DNA of 64,000 nt from the NCBI RefSeq assembly GCF_003815915.1, contig NZ_CP033929.1, positions 1,054,001-1,118,000 on the forward strand, given 5' to 3'. The notes under the pieces are model-generated. The model searched no databases and was not told where the DNA came from. It saw only the letters and a list, made by a program, of their open reading frames with translations. Both the position numbers and the translations under genes were made by a program. Shown here piece by piece: positions 19,199 through 27,561 of the stretch (within the stretch, counting starts at the first letter, position 1; every line of letters starts with the position of its first letter). The stretch is from Chryseobacterium indoltheticum (lineage in GTDB: Bacteria > Bacteroidota > Bacteroidia > Flavobacteriales > Weeksellaceae).

Positions 19199-20196
19199 AA
19201 CCAAACAATTGTATCCTCCAAAACTTTTTGCCAATAATTATCTTTGCTTTTTGTTTTTAAGTTTAATTTGTTAAAATTATGATCTAAAAGGGAATAAGTT
19301 TTAAAGTAATAGTTTTTTTTATTTCTAGCTAATAACTCTAATCTCATTAAATCATTGGTAAAACAAACACCTATATCATTTGTTCCATATGCAATAAGAG
19401 TAGATGTTTTATTTTTTTTTATCTGATTAAATGTACTCGGAAAAGTAAATGATTTATAGGATTCTAAAGATAAATCATTATAAGTATTTTTAAAATCATT
19501 GTTGTTTTTTAATCTCTTATAAGATACATATTCTTTTTCAACTTTATTACTTATTAGACTATCTTGTTTAGAAATCTCTTCGTATCTTAAGTTGGTAATG
19601 CTTTCTTCAAAACGTCCTAAAAGATTTACAGATAAAACTGCGATTTTCTTAATCTTCTTTTTATTAATATTCATAGCAACTCTACCTCCTTGTGAATGTC
19701 CAATTACATAAATGTTGTTAATTCTCTTATCATAAGAATATTTTTTAATTATAATATTGACTTCTTGAGTTAAATTTTGTAATGTATTAAGTCTCATATA
19801 ATCAAACAGTATCTTTTCATTATCTTCTTGAAAGTTATCATCCAAATCTTGAAAATGTTTATAAAGTGAAATTTTAGGTTTTGCAATTATTATAAATATA
19901 TTGTCATTACAGAATTCTTTTAAATTAAATGGCATAAGTAGAAATTTTCCATTGTCATCTTCTGAGATTAAAGGTGATGGATTTGACCCTTGCAAAAAAA
20001 TAATAAGATCCTTCTTTTTAGTACTAGTGTCATTTTCAATTTCTAAGAAATTAATAGTGTTTTTTTTAATTTGAAAGCTTTTATGTAAATAAGTTAAAGA
20101 ATCGATCTCGTATTTCTTAATTAATTTTTGTGCATTTAAATGGTTAATAAGTATAAAAAATAATACACTAAAAACTTTCCAAATATTTATTTTCAT
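19186..20196 (-). CDS. Exported alpha/beta hydrolase-like protein of the RiPP cluster
   Basis: 336 residues with a signal peptide (MKINIWKVFSVLFFILINHLNAQ). The nucleophile elbow GHSQGG centres on S168; a plausible acid is in YGTNDIGV and a plausible base in SLLDHNFNKL near the C-terminus. Its start overlaps the radical SAM gene by 29 bp, so the two are translationally coupled. An exported serine hydrolase beside a peptide maturase could process, release or degrade the peptide outside the cytoplasm, or act on its target; this is inference. Codons are very AT-rich compared with pyrG. Final gene of the three-gene unit; it ends inside the pyrG terminator. Confidence 0.75.
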   Translation of the reverse strand: MKINIWKVFSVLFFILINHLNAQKLIKKYEIDSLTYLHKSFQIKKNTINFLEIENDTSTKKKDLIIFLQGSNPSPLISEDDNGKFLLMPFNLKEFCNDNIFIIIAKPKISLYKHFQDLDDNFQEDNEKILFDYMRLNTLQNLTQEVNIIIKKYSYDKRINNIYVIGHSQGGRVAMNINKKKIKKIAVLSVNLLGRFEESITNLRYEEISKQDSLISNKVEKEYVSYKRLKNNNDFKNTYNDLSLESYKSFTFPSTFNQIKKNKTSTLIAYGTNDIGVCFTNDLMRLELLARNKKNYYFKTYSLLDHNFNKLNLKTKSKDNYWQKVLEDTIVWLKKT

Positions 20197-21373
20197 ATTT
20201 TGTTTTTTTATTATTCCTAATATCTTCTATAACATCTTTTACGTTTATAGATTTCAATCCTAAATCATCATACGTTTCTTTAGCAATAATATTTTGTACG
20301 TGGCAGATAAGTTTAGCAATGTCTTCGCAATATATAGACTCATTATTAAATCCGTTTTCATCACTATATCTATTTATTAAATATCCTCCAGCGCATATAT
20401 TTTCTAAAACGCATTCTTCACACATTTTTGGCAGGTGATGATGAGCATAATAATACAGTTTAGCTAATGGGATATCATTTATTGTATCTAATGAATCATT
20501 TATAATATTAAAGTTTGATTTGGTAATTCCAGGTTTGCAAACCCTTAAAGTATCATTTGTTTCTATATCTCCATTTGTTTCAATAATCATAGTTCCTCCA
20601 AACCCTTTTCCCATAATATCATTGCCATGTGGTAGTGACAAAATTAATAATATTAAATCTGAGAATAACGATATTTCAGGCTTATTTGTGTCTTGATCAA
20701 AAAACCATAAGTCAAACATTTCTATAAGCCATTGTCCTATCTTTCCTCTAGTGTCATTTAAAGTTATTGTGTTATAATTTTCATCTGGGAGTAATAGGTT
20801 TGCGTAATTAACTTTTAGAGATTTGAGATGTAGGTACGTGTCATTTGGTGAATCTTGCACATTAATTACAGATAATATTCCACTATTGCCAACTATTTTG
20901 TTACACAAATCAATACCATTTTTTATTTCGTTATATGATGATTTATTATTGTGATAAACCCTATATTTAGAGTTTGTTGCCTCAGTTGTATCCATACTTA
21001 CACCAATGCTTATGTCCAATTCAAATAATCCTTGAGTAAACTCTTCATCAAGTAATGTTCCATTAGTTTGCATTACAAAATTGATCGTTTTATTTGTTAC
21101 AGAGAAAATGTCTTCGTAAGTTTCTACGAAAAATTTGTAATATTGTAATCCTGCTAATAAAGGTTCTCCACCATGAAAAACAATAGTATATAAATTTATA
21201 TTGTATTTATTCATGTATTCTAATATTCTATTAAACAAAATCTTGGTCAATTCTTTTGAGAATATTTTAGGTTTGTTTTTATAGGTTTCGTCTCCTTTAT
21301 TATAAACATAGCAATAAGAACAGTTTAGGTTACATCTGCTTGCCACTTTAAGAACAATTGTGTTAATTTTCAT
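20168..21373 (-). CDS. Radical SAM/SPASM peptide maturase, FxsB-like
   Basis: 401 residues. The radical SAM cluster CNLNCSYC uses C14, C18 and C21; FHGGEPLLAG follows near residue 67. The C-terminal SPASM region has CEECVLENICAGG and further cysteines (IYCEDIAKLICH). The openings VLKVASRCNLNCSYCYVYN and NRYSDENGFNNESIYC closely resemble FxsB-type maturases, which with the Xye and Grr systems form three-residue cyclophanes by joining an aromatic ring to a side-chain carbon two residues on. It should bind one SAM-cleaving and one or two auxiliary 4Fe-4S clusters in the cytoplasm. The precursor gene lies 57 bp upstream behind a weak terminator. Function as a peptide cross-linker is likely; the exact bond is inferred. 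Confidence 0.85.
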   Translation of the reverse strand: MKINTIVLKVASRCNLNCSYCYVYNKGDETYKNKPKIFSKELTKILFNRILEYMNKYNINLYTIVFHGGEPLLAGLQYYKFFVETYEDIFSVTNKTINFVMQTNGTLLDEEFTQGLFELDISIGVSMDTTEATNSKYRVYHNNKSSYNEIKNGIDLCNKIVGNSGILSVINVQDSPNDTYLHLKSLKVNYANLLLPDENYNTITLNDTRGKIGQWLIEMFDLWFFDQDTNKPEISLFSDLILLILSLPHGNDIMGKGFGGTMIIETNGDIETNDTLRVCKPGITKSNFNIINDSLDTINDIPLAKLYYYAHHHLPKMCEECVLENICAGGYLINRYSDENGFNNESIYCEDIAKLICHVQNIIAKETYDDLGLKSINVKDVIEDIRNNKKTKYENKYLESF

Positions 21374-21381
21374 GATAATAG

Positions 21382-21406
21382 AAAAGCGTTCATTGTTTGA
21401 ACGCTT
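21382..21406 (-). terminator. Attenuator hairpin between precursor and maturase genes
   Basis: AAGCGTTCA (21384-21392) pairs with TGAACGCTT (21398-21406); read on the minus strand it is followed by TTTTC. A partial terminator here would leave more precursor than enzyme message. Confidence 0.65.
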
Positions 21407-21430
21407 AATTTAGTTAATAGTTATCTATGA

Positions 21431-21649
21431 CTACTTAGGTTTTCTTATTTTAGCGTATGCAGTTATTCTATTATAAGAAGTGCTTTCTGCGTAGTTTTTA
21501 TAATCTGAATCATCTTCGAAAGAATCTTCAAATTGTTCTAAACCACCATTAACTGTTAACATTTTTTTTCTTGAAAGAGTATTCAATGCGTTTTCAATGT
21601 TTTTAACATTTTCTCTTTTTGCAAAATAATTTTCATTGTTTTTTTTCAT
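21431..21649 (-). CDS. RiPP precursor peptide with GG leader and repeated aromatic-X-polar core motifs
   Basis: 72 residues from ATG 21649. An upstream ATG at 21670 lies only 2 bp after a TATATTTG -7 element (21680-21673), so transcription should begin at or after it; the inner start is preferred. The leader ends LSRKKMLTVNGG (25-36). The 36-residue core has no cysteine and six aromatics; each begins an aromatic-X-polar triplet: FED (40), FED (44), YKN (50), YAE (53), YNR (59) and YAK (65). Such triplets are the substrates of cyclophane-forming SPASM enzymes. The core ends IRKPK. It is followed by an attenuator, the FxsB-like enzyme and an exported hydrolase. No peptidase-transporter is in the window, so export must use genes elsewhere. 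Confidence 0.8.
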   Translation of the reverse strand: MKKNNENYFAKRENVKNIENALNTLSRKKMLTVNGGLEQFEDSFEDDSDYKNYAESTSYNRITAYAKIRKPK

Positions 21650-21670
21650 GTAATAAATATTTAAATTCAT

Positions 21671-21978
21671 AACAAATATAATTACTTAATTTAATATTTG
21701 AGATTAAATATATTGTGCATAAAACCTTTTGTATGCTGATTTTATAATACTGTTTAAATAATTGTTTACTTTTGGGTAAAAATTAGCAATTAAATTTTAT
21801 CTGCTAATTTTTCACAATTAAATTTTATAAATATGTAATCCGTCTAAATTATTATCTATTTGATGAGGGATATAAGTATATAACACTATGCTATTGATAA
21901 AAAAACAGTATTTTTGTCGACTCTAAAAAGTAATAAATTGATTACTTGATTAAATTTAAAAATTTTAATAAAAATAAA
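21671..21978. other. Intergenic region between RiPP precursor and yidC
   Basis: 308 bp, very AT-rich. It holds the minus-strand -7 element TATATTTG (21680-21673) of the precursor and a plus-strand TATTTTTG near 21909 that may serve yidC; neither has a TTG at the standard distance. An imperfect repeat of AATTAAATTTTATAA-like sequence lies around 21789-21830. No gene was seen. Confidence 0.5.
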
Positions 21979-23802
21979 ATGCAACAGAACAACGGACTCG
22001 ATAAAAGTCAGATCATTAGTTTTGCGGTTTTATGTTTGGTCCTTTTCGGATTCATGTTTTATTTCCAGAGGAATAGTGCTGAAGAAGAAAAACTAAAAGC
22101 TGAGCAACAGAAAACAGAACAGGCAAAAACTCCCGTAAAACAAACTCCGGCAGCTGATATCAACCCCAATGTGACCCCGAATGCGATTCAGGTTTCCAAT
22201 TTGGCAAACAACGAGCTGAAGCTTGAGTTTTCAAGTTTGGGAGGTCAGGTTTCAAAAGTTGAGCTTTTAAAATACAAAGCTTACGATCAAAAAACCGACA
22301 AAGCCGATCTTCCGCTTAATCTGATTACTAAAAATAACTCGAGCTACGGTTTTCAGTTCAAAGATAAATCAGGAAAAACTGTTAATACCAAAGATTTGGT
22401 ATTCTCACCGGTTGTTAATGGTAATTCTGTTACGTTAACGGCAAACTACAGCGGTGCGGTAATTCAGTTTGTTTATACTTTAAATAATAATCCTAAAGCT
22501 GAGCTTAAAGATCAATATACTTTAGATTTTAAAGTAAGAACTCAAGGTCTAGCAAAAGTAACGTCTGATAACAAAGCAGATTTTATTTGGGATTACCAAG
22601 TCAGAAACCTGGAAAAAGGTAGAGCTCAAGAACAGACTCATTCAGAATTTGCTTATGCTTTTAATAATTATAAAGATTATGATTATGATGGCAGAACGAC
22701 AATGGAGGAAGAAAAAGAAACGCTGAACTGGATTGGTGTAAAGCAGCAGTTTTTCTCTTCTGTAATCGAATCTAAAACAGGTTTCACAAACAGCAAAGGA
22801 AACCAAGAGTCTATAGAAGAAGGTGAATATTTAAAAAAATTAAACTTCGAAGGCTTTGTTGCCATGAATGGAGGAGAATTTAATCAGGATTTCACGTGGT
22901 ATTTTATGCCATTAGATTTACCTTTATTAAAATCATATGACAAAAATTTTGATGAAATTTTACCATTAGGTTGGTCATTCATCGGTGCAATGAACCGTTA
23001 TTTCTTCATGTGGCTTTACAGTATCATCGCTGGATGGGGAATTTCCGCAGGTTGGGTAATTTTCTTAATGACCATTATTGTGAAGCTTATTTTATCGCCA
23101 ATTATGTATAAGCAGCATAAATTGAGTGCGATGATGAAAGTAATTCGTCCGGAAATCGACGAAGCTAATGCTAAATTCAAGGATGCTGATCCTATGAAAA
23201 AGCAACAGGCAACAATGGAAATCTACAGAAAAGCAGGAGTGAATCAAATGGCGGGATGTCTTCCGGCGTTGGTACAGATTCCGATTTTCTACGCATTATT
23301 CAGATTCTTCCCGAACTTTATCGACTTGAGAGGCCAAGGTTTCTGGTTTGCAAAAGACCTTACGGCTTATGATGATTTGATTCAATTACCATTCAAAATT
23401 CCTTTCTTGGGAGATCATTTAAGTGTTTTTGCAATTGCATGTACAATTGTAATCTTAATATATACCGTGATGACTTCAGGAAATATGCAGCAGCCACAAC
23501 AGGAGGGAATGCCAAATATGAAAGTGATTATGTATATTTTCCCGATCACATTCTTATTTTTCCTTAATACTTCTGCGTCTGGTTTATCTTGGTATTATTT
23601 TGTATCGAATGCAATTAATATTTTGATTATCCTTGTCATTAAGTATGTGATTCTGGATGAAAAGAAAATCCATGCTCAGATTCAGGCCAACAAAGAAAAG
23701 CCAAAATCAGAAGGCAAGTTCCAAAAGAAAATGAGAGAAATGATGGAGAAAGCTCAGGATGCACAGAAATCCCAAGAGCAAACGAGAGGCAAGAAAAAAT
23801 AA
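21979..23802 (+). CDS. yidC: Membrane protein insertase YidC
   Basis: 607 residues from ATG 21979; the in-frame TTG at 21946 is rejected. The order is that of Gram-negative YidC: N-terminal membrane segment (ISFAVLCLVLFGFMFYF), large periplasmic beta domain (about 45-340), then the conserved insertase core with AGWGISAGWVIFLMTIIVKLILSP, the QQATMEIYRKAGVN cytoplasmic helix and GCLPALVQIPIFYALF. The C-terminus is lysine/glutamine-rich. It inserts and folds inner-membrane proteins with or without SecYEG. Confidence 0.96.
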   Translation: MQQNNGLDKSQIISFAVLCLVLFGFMFYFQRNSAEEEKLKAEQQKTEQAKTPVKQTPAADINPNVTPNAIQVSNLANNELKLEFSSLGGQVSKVELLKYKAYDQKTDKADLPLNLITKNNSSYGFQFKDKSGKTVNTKDLVFSPVVNGNSVTLTANYSGAVIQFVYTLNNNPKAELKDQYTLDFKVRTQGLAKVTSDNKADFIWDYQVRNLEKGRAQEQTHSEFAYAFNNYKDYDYDGRTTMEEEKETLNWIGVKQQFFSSVIESKTGFTNSKGNQESIEEGEYLKKLNFEGFVAMNGGEFNQDFTWYFMPLDLPLLKSYDKNFDEILPLGWSFIGAMNRYFFMWLYSIIAGWGISAGWVIFLMTIIVKLILSPIMYKQHKLSAMMKVIRPEIDEANAKFKDADPMKKQQATMEIYRKAGVNQMAGCLPALVQIPIFYALFRFFPNFIDLRGQGFWFAKDLTAYDDLIQLPFKIPFLGDHLSVFAIACTIVILIYTVMTSGNMQQPQQEGMPNMKVIMYIFPITFLFFLNTSASGLSWYYFVSNAINILIILVIKYVILDEKKIHAQIQANKEKPKSEGKFQKKMREMMEKAQDAQKSQEQTRGKKK

Positions 23803-23817
23803 CTTATAATAACAGAA

Positions 23818-23846
23818 AGAGAAGCAAATTATTGCTTCTCTTTTTT
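23818..23846. terminator. yidC terminator (copy A)
   Basis: AGAGAAGCAA pairs with TTGCTTCTCT around ATTA, then a T run. The identical hairpin recurs at 29242-29270. Confidence 0.85.
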
Positions 23847-23912
23847 ATTTAGAAATAAATTAAATTAAAAAGTGTCTTATTTCTTTAATCATAATTAATC
23901 TGTGACATATTC

Positions 23913-24098
23913 TCAGTCATATTTTAAACGGAAAGATCTCCTGTGATATTTTGTTATACCATGCTTTATCAGGGCGTCCTGGTGTTTTTTTGTAGCGTAG
24001 CCAAAGTTGGTATTCCATCCATATTCCGGATGCTCTTCGTGGAGTTGAATCATTAATTTATCTCTGTAATTTTTTGCTAAAATAGAAGCTGCAGCAAT
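23913..24098 (-). pseudogene. 3' fragment of rnhB (ribonuclease HII)
   Basis: The minus strand encodes the last 62 codons of RNase HII including the stop: [16 protein letters not shown], then [20 protein letters not shown], and the end RRSFRLKYD. It has 11 nucleotide differences from the intact gene at 29337-29933 but only one amino-acid change (MIQLH for MIELH). Homology stops abruptly at 24098 in the middle of the gene, so the fragment is not functional, yet its sequence looks like one kept by selection until recently. Confidence 0.9.
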
Positions 24099-24555
24099 AA
24101 ATATAGGCTATAAAATACATGTATCATATTTTGAATTATTGCTTTTCTTGTTATTTTCAAATAAAAATTTATATTAATTTAACCTTTATATATTTGTAGA
24201 GACTTTAGTTGGCTGATCATTTAAGTTTTCTATTTCTTTACGAAATATCTTTGTTTTATCTAAAAAAATATTTATTATAAAACTTATACTAATTATAAAA
24301 AATGCAAGGATTAGCCGTTTCAATTTACGTTAGAATGTCAAAGATTCAAATGTGCAACAGGTATTAATTTGTTTTTAGATATTAATAAATATCTTTTTAT
24401 AGTTTTTTTTTGTTAAATTATTAAAATTAACTATAAAGCACTTATTTTTATTAAGAAAAATGTAATGTATTAAAATTATTTGATTTTTTTTGAAAATTTT
24501 AAGAGTTTATTAACAAAAATTTCACAACTTTGCGATCACAAAAATTAATGTTTAA
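24099..24555. other. AT-rich intergenic region upstream of the first susC-like gene
   Basis: 457 bp with no recognisable gene or remnant beyond the rnhB breakpoint. Near its 3' end ACAACTTTG (24526-24534) resembles a -7 box and is shared with the promoter region of the second SusC gene (30028 area), but no TTG lies at the right distance. Confidence 0.45.
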
Positions 24556-27552
24556 ATGAATAAAATAACTACAAGTATTCTTGCTGTGGTGCTTACTTCG
24601 TCTATTGCCATGGTGAATGCTCAAACGCAAAGTGACTCTTTAAGAACTCAAGACATTCGTGAAGTAGTAGTGACTGGAGCTTTAGGGCTTAAAAAAAGAC
24701 AGGATGCGGTTACTTCTACAAACCAAGTGGTGAATAATGCTGAAATTACACAAGCAAACAATCCAAATGCAGTTCAATCCTTAACAGGTAAAGTGTCAGG
24801 TTTACAAATTAATACAACAAACAATTCTGTTAACTCCTCAACGAGAGTTGTACTTAGAGGACCACGATCAATTTCAGGTAATAATCAAGCGTTAGTTGTA
24901 ATTGACGGCGTAATTTCAACATTAGATATCTTACAAAATATACCGCCAGAAATCATTGATAATATGAATATTATTAAGGGTATGCAAGGTGCTGCTTTAT
25001 ATGGTGAAAGAGGAAGTAATGGTGTCATTGTAGTGACAACAAAAAGAGGTACAAAGTCGGAAAAGTTACAGTTTAACCTTACAAGTTCAATTGATTTTTC
25101 TACTGTCTTCAAAATGCCACTCAGACAAAAACTATACGGACAGGGTTATCCAGGAGATACTTTTGATACCACTGATTATGGTGGTGCTAACTGGACCCCT
25201 TATGAAAATACAAACTGGGGACCGGCTTATTCATCTGTTTTAGGCGGGCAATCATTAATTGTAGGAATGCCTCAGGCTGATAATTCTTGGTTACGAGAAA
25301 CTTTCAGTTATAAAAAGGATGGAATGTCCAACTTTTTTAAGACTGGAGTTTTGATTCAAAATGGATTGTCAGTAACAGCAGGAGGATCTGATTCTTATGT
25401 TTTCTTATCTGTAAACAGAGCCGAAAATGACTTTGTAGTAGATAAGGATAATTTAAAAAGAAATAATTTTATCTTAAAAGCTGGAAAGCAATTAGGTAAA
25501 TTTAGAATTGATGGAAACGTAAATTATTTAGACAGAAGAACTTCAACTACTGATTCGAATCTGTATGGTCAATTGCTTCAAACTCCTACAAATGTTGATG
25601 TAAGGCAATTTAGAAATTCACTTCCGGATGCAAGTTATAGTATTTATACAGTTAATCCCTATTGGACAATTGACAATGACAGAGCAGATACTAAAGACAG
25701 AATATTTACGGGATTAATTAATATGGAATATAAGCTAAATGATCATATTTCATTTACTTATGCAGGAACTGCTGTTTCTGGTTCATCAATTCAAGAGAGT
25801 CATCTGAATGCTTTTGCTTTTGATAGAATATATGATGGTACAGATACTCCTATCGATGGTACATCGCCTGTAGATTATGGGCTTGATCCAATTGTTTCAA
25901 ACTATTACAAAACTGTTTCATCTAACTTCAGATACTATGGTGATATAATGGCAAATTTTGACTATAATCTAACAGATGATTTAAATTTTAGATTTAACGT
26001 AGGTCATAACATCCAAGATGCATCTACCTCAACTACCCAAGTTGGAGGGCAAAACCTTAAAATTCCGGGTTGGTATCATATTAATAATGTATTGCAGCCA
26101 GATTTATTTTCTAGACTTGATAATTCTAATACAAGACAGAGATCTTTTGCATGGTTTGCTAATATAGATTTAGGCTATAAAGACTTCCTGTATTTTAACT
26201 CTACTTTCAGATATGAAAAGAGTTCTCTTACAAGTGTTAATCCTGTGACAATACAGGGAGTTCAGTTGCCATTTAGTAATAAAGGTTATCCTTATTATTC
26301 TTTTGGAGCTTCTTTTATTCCTACAAAAGCATTCGAAAGCATCAAAGGAAATGTTTTAAATTATGCAAAAGTAAGCCTAAATTATAGTAGAGTAGGTAAT
26401 AGTTCTACCATTGGCTTGTATGGATTAGATAGAGTTGGTGCTTTCCCAACAGGATACCCTTTCGGGTCACTTTCTTCTTACTTACCTACAACGACAATCT
26501 TTGCTCAAGATATTGAGCCTGAATTCTATTTATCAAAGGAAGCTTCATTACAGTTAGGTTTTTTCAAAGACAGAATTACTTTCGACGGGTCAATATTTAG
26601 AAATGATAATAAAAACTTTATTACTACAATTTCTACATCTTCTGCTTCAGGTATTACCAATTTCCAAGACAATATTGGAAATAGTAGAAATAAAGGTTAT
26701 GAATTAGATTTAGGTATGACACCTTTTAAAACAAAAGATTTTGAATGGAAAATCAGAGGTTCTTATTCGACATATGATACAGAAATTTTATCATTGGCTG
26801 ATGGGGCTGATGAAGTAGCTTTATATAATTCTACGACTACGAATGTGGGTATATTTGCTGTTAAAGGTGAAAGTTTCCCAGTTATTAAAGGGACAAGATA
26901 TCAAAGAGATCCAAACGGAAATATTATTGTAAATGCAAATGGTAATCCTCTGTCTACTTCAAATTTTGAAGTTCTTGGAAAAGTAAACCCAGATTATATT
27001 TTAGGGTTTAGTACATCGTTTAAATTCAAGGGAATTACTTTGAGTGCGACTGCAGATTATAGGACAGGAAATAGTTTTGTATCATTAGCAAAAGAAAGTT
27101 TAGGTTCTACAGGAGCATCAGAGAAAACTGCTGAATTTGATAGATCTAAAGGTTATATAATCCCTAATTCCGTTCAGTTAGTTAATGGGCAGTATATTGC
27201 AAACACCACGCCTGTAGGTAACGATGATACATATTTTGGGGTAATGAATTACTTTACAACTGCTGCTTATTCTTCAATAGGAGAGGAATTTGTTGTTGAT
27301 GGAACAGCTTTAAAAGTTAGAGAAATTGCTTTGAGCTATGATTTACCAAAGTCAATTTTGAAAAGTACTTTTGTTAACTCATTATCAATAGGGGTATATG
27401 CAAGAAACCCTTTCTTTATTTATGCAAAAGATAACAGAAACTTTAACGATCCTGAAACCGCTAACACAACAGGTAATGCTGGAGGAATTGCTGTAACGGG
27501 ACAATATCCCAGTATGAGAACTTTCGGTTTTAACTTTAATGCAACTTTTTAA
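24556..27552 (+). CDS. SusC/RagA family TonB-dependent outer-membrane receptor (pair 1)
   Basis: 998 residues with a signal peptide ending NAQ at about 23. The TonB-box-like stretch TQDIREVVVTG follows at once, then the plug (NPNAVQSLTGKVSGLQI, VVLRGPRSISGNNQALVVIDG, GAALYGERGSNGVIVVTTKRG) and a 22-strand-type barrel ending MRTFGFNFNATF. The N-terminal CarboxypepD_reg-like domain that many SusC proteins carry is absent. It should import an oligomeric nutrient together with the SusD lipoprotein encoded 9 bp downstream. No glycosidase, sulfatase or regulator gene accompanies it, so the substrate is unknown. The pair is bracketed by the rnhB repeat. Confidence 0.93.
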   Translation: MNKITTSILAVVLTSSIAMVNAQTQSDSLRTQDIREVVVTGALGLKKRQDAVTSTNQVVNNAEITQANNPNAVQSLTGKVSGLQINTTNNSVNSSTRVVLRGPRSISGNNQALVVIDGVISTLDILQNIPPEIIDNMNIIKGMQGAALYGERGSNGVIVVTTKRGTKSEKLQFNLTSSIDFSTVFKMPLRQKLYGQGYPGDTFDTTDYGGANWTPYENTNWGPAYSSVLGGQSLIVGMPQADNSWLRETFSYKKDGMSNFFKTGVLIQNGLSVTAGGSDSYVFLSVNRAENDFVVDKDNLKRNNFILKAGKQLGKFRIDGNVNYLDRRTSTTDSNLYGQLLQTPTNVDVRQFRNSLPDASYSIYTVNPYWTIDNDRADTKDRIFTGLINMEYKLNDHISFTYAGTAVSGSSIQESHLNAFAFDRIYDGTDTPIDGTSPVDYGLDPIVSNYYKTVSSNFRYYGDIMANFDYNLTDDLNFRFNVGHNIQDASTSTTQVGGQNLKIPGWYHINNVLQPDLFSRLDNSNTRQRSFAWFANIDLGYKDFLYFNSTFRYEKSSLTSVNPVTIQGVQLPFSNKGYPYYSFGASFIPTKAFESIKGNVLNYAKVSLNYSRVGNSSTIGLYGLDRVGAFPTGYPFGSLSSYLPTTTIFAQDIEPEFYLSKEASLQLGFFKDRITFDGSIFRNDNKNFITTISTSSASGITNFQDNIGNSRNKGYELDLGMTPFKTKDFEWKIRGSYSTYDTEILSLADGADEVALYNSTTTNVGIFAVKGESFPVIKGTRYQRDPNGNIIVNANGNPLSTSNFEVLGKVNPDYILGFSTSFKFKGITLSATADYRTGNSFVSLAKESLGSTGASEKTAEFDRSKGYIIPNSVQLVNGQYIANTTPVGNDDTYFGVMNYFTTAAYSSIGEEFVVDGTALKVREIALSYDLPKSILKSTFVNSLSIGVYARNPFFIYAKDNRNFNDPETANTTGNAGGIAVTGQYPSMRTFGFNFNATF

Positions 27553-27561
27553 TTAAACAAA

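Larger units (their letters stand above)
23800..24098. repeat. 299-bp direct repeat, copy A (yidC terminator plus rnhB 3' end)
   Basis: This segment, beginning at the yidC stop codon, is repeated at 29224-29522. Aligned by eye there are no gaps and about 15 mismatches (about 95% identity). It brackets the first SusC/SusD pair. Confidence 0.9.

Noticed and set aside
19186..21649. Six-cysteine (SCIFF/sactipeptide) type modification in the RiPP cluster
   Set aside because: The precursor core has no cysteine, so thioether cross-links are impossible.
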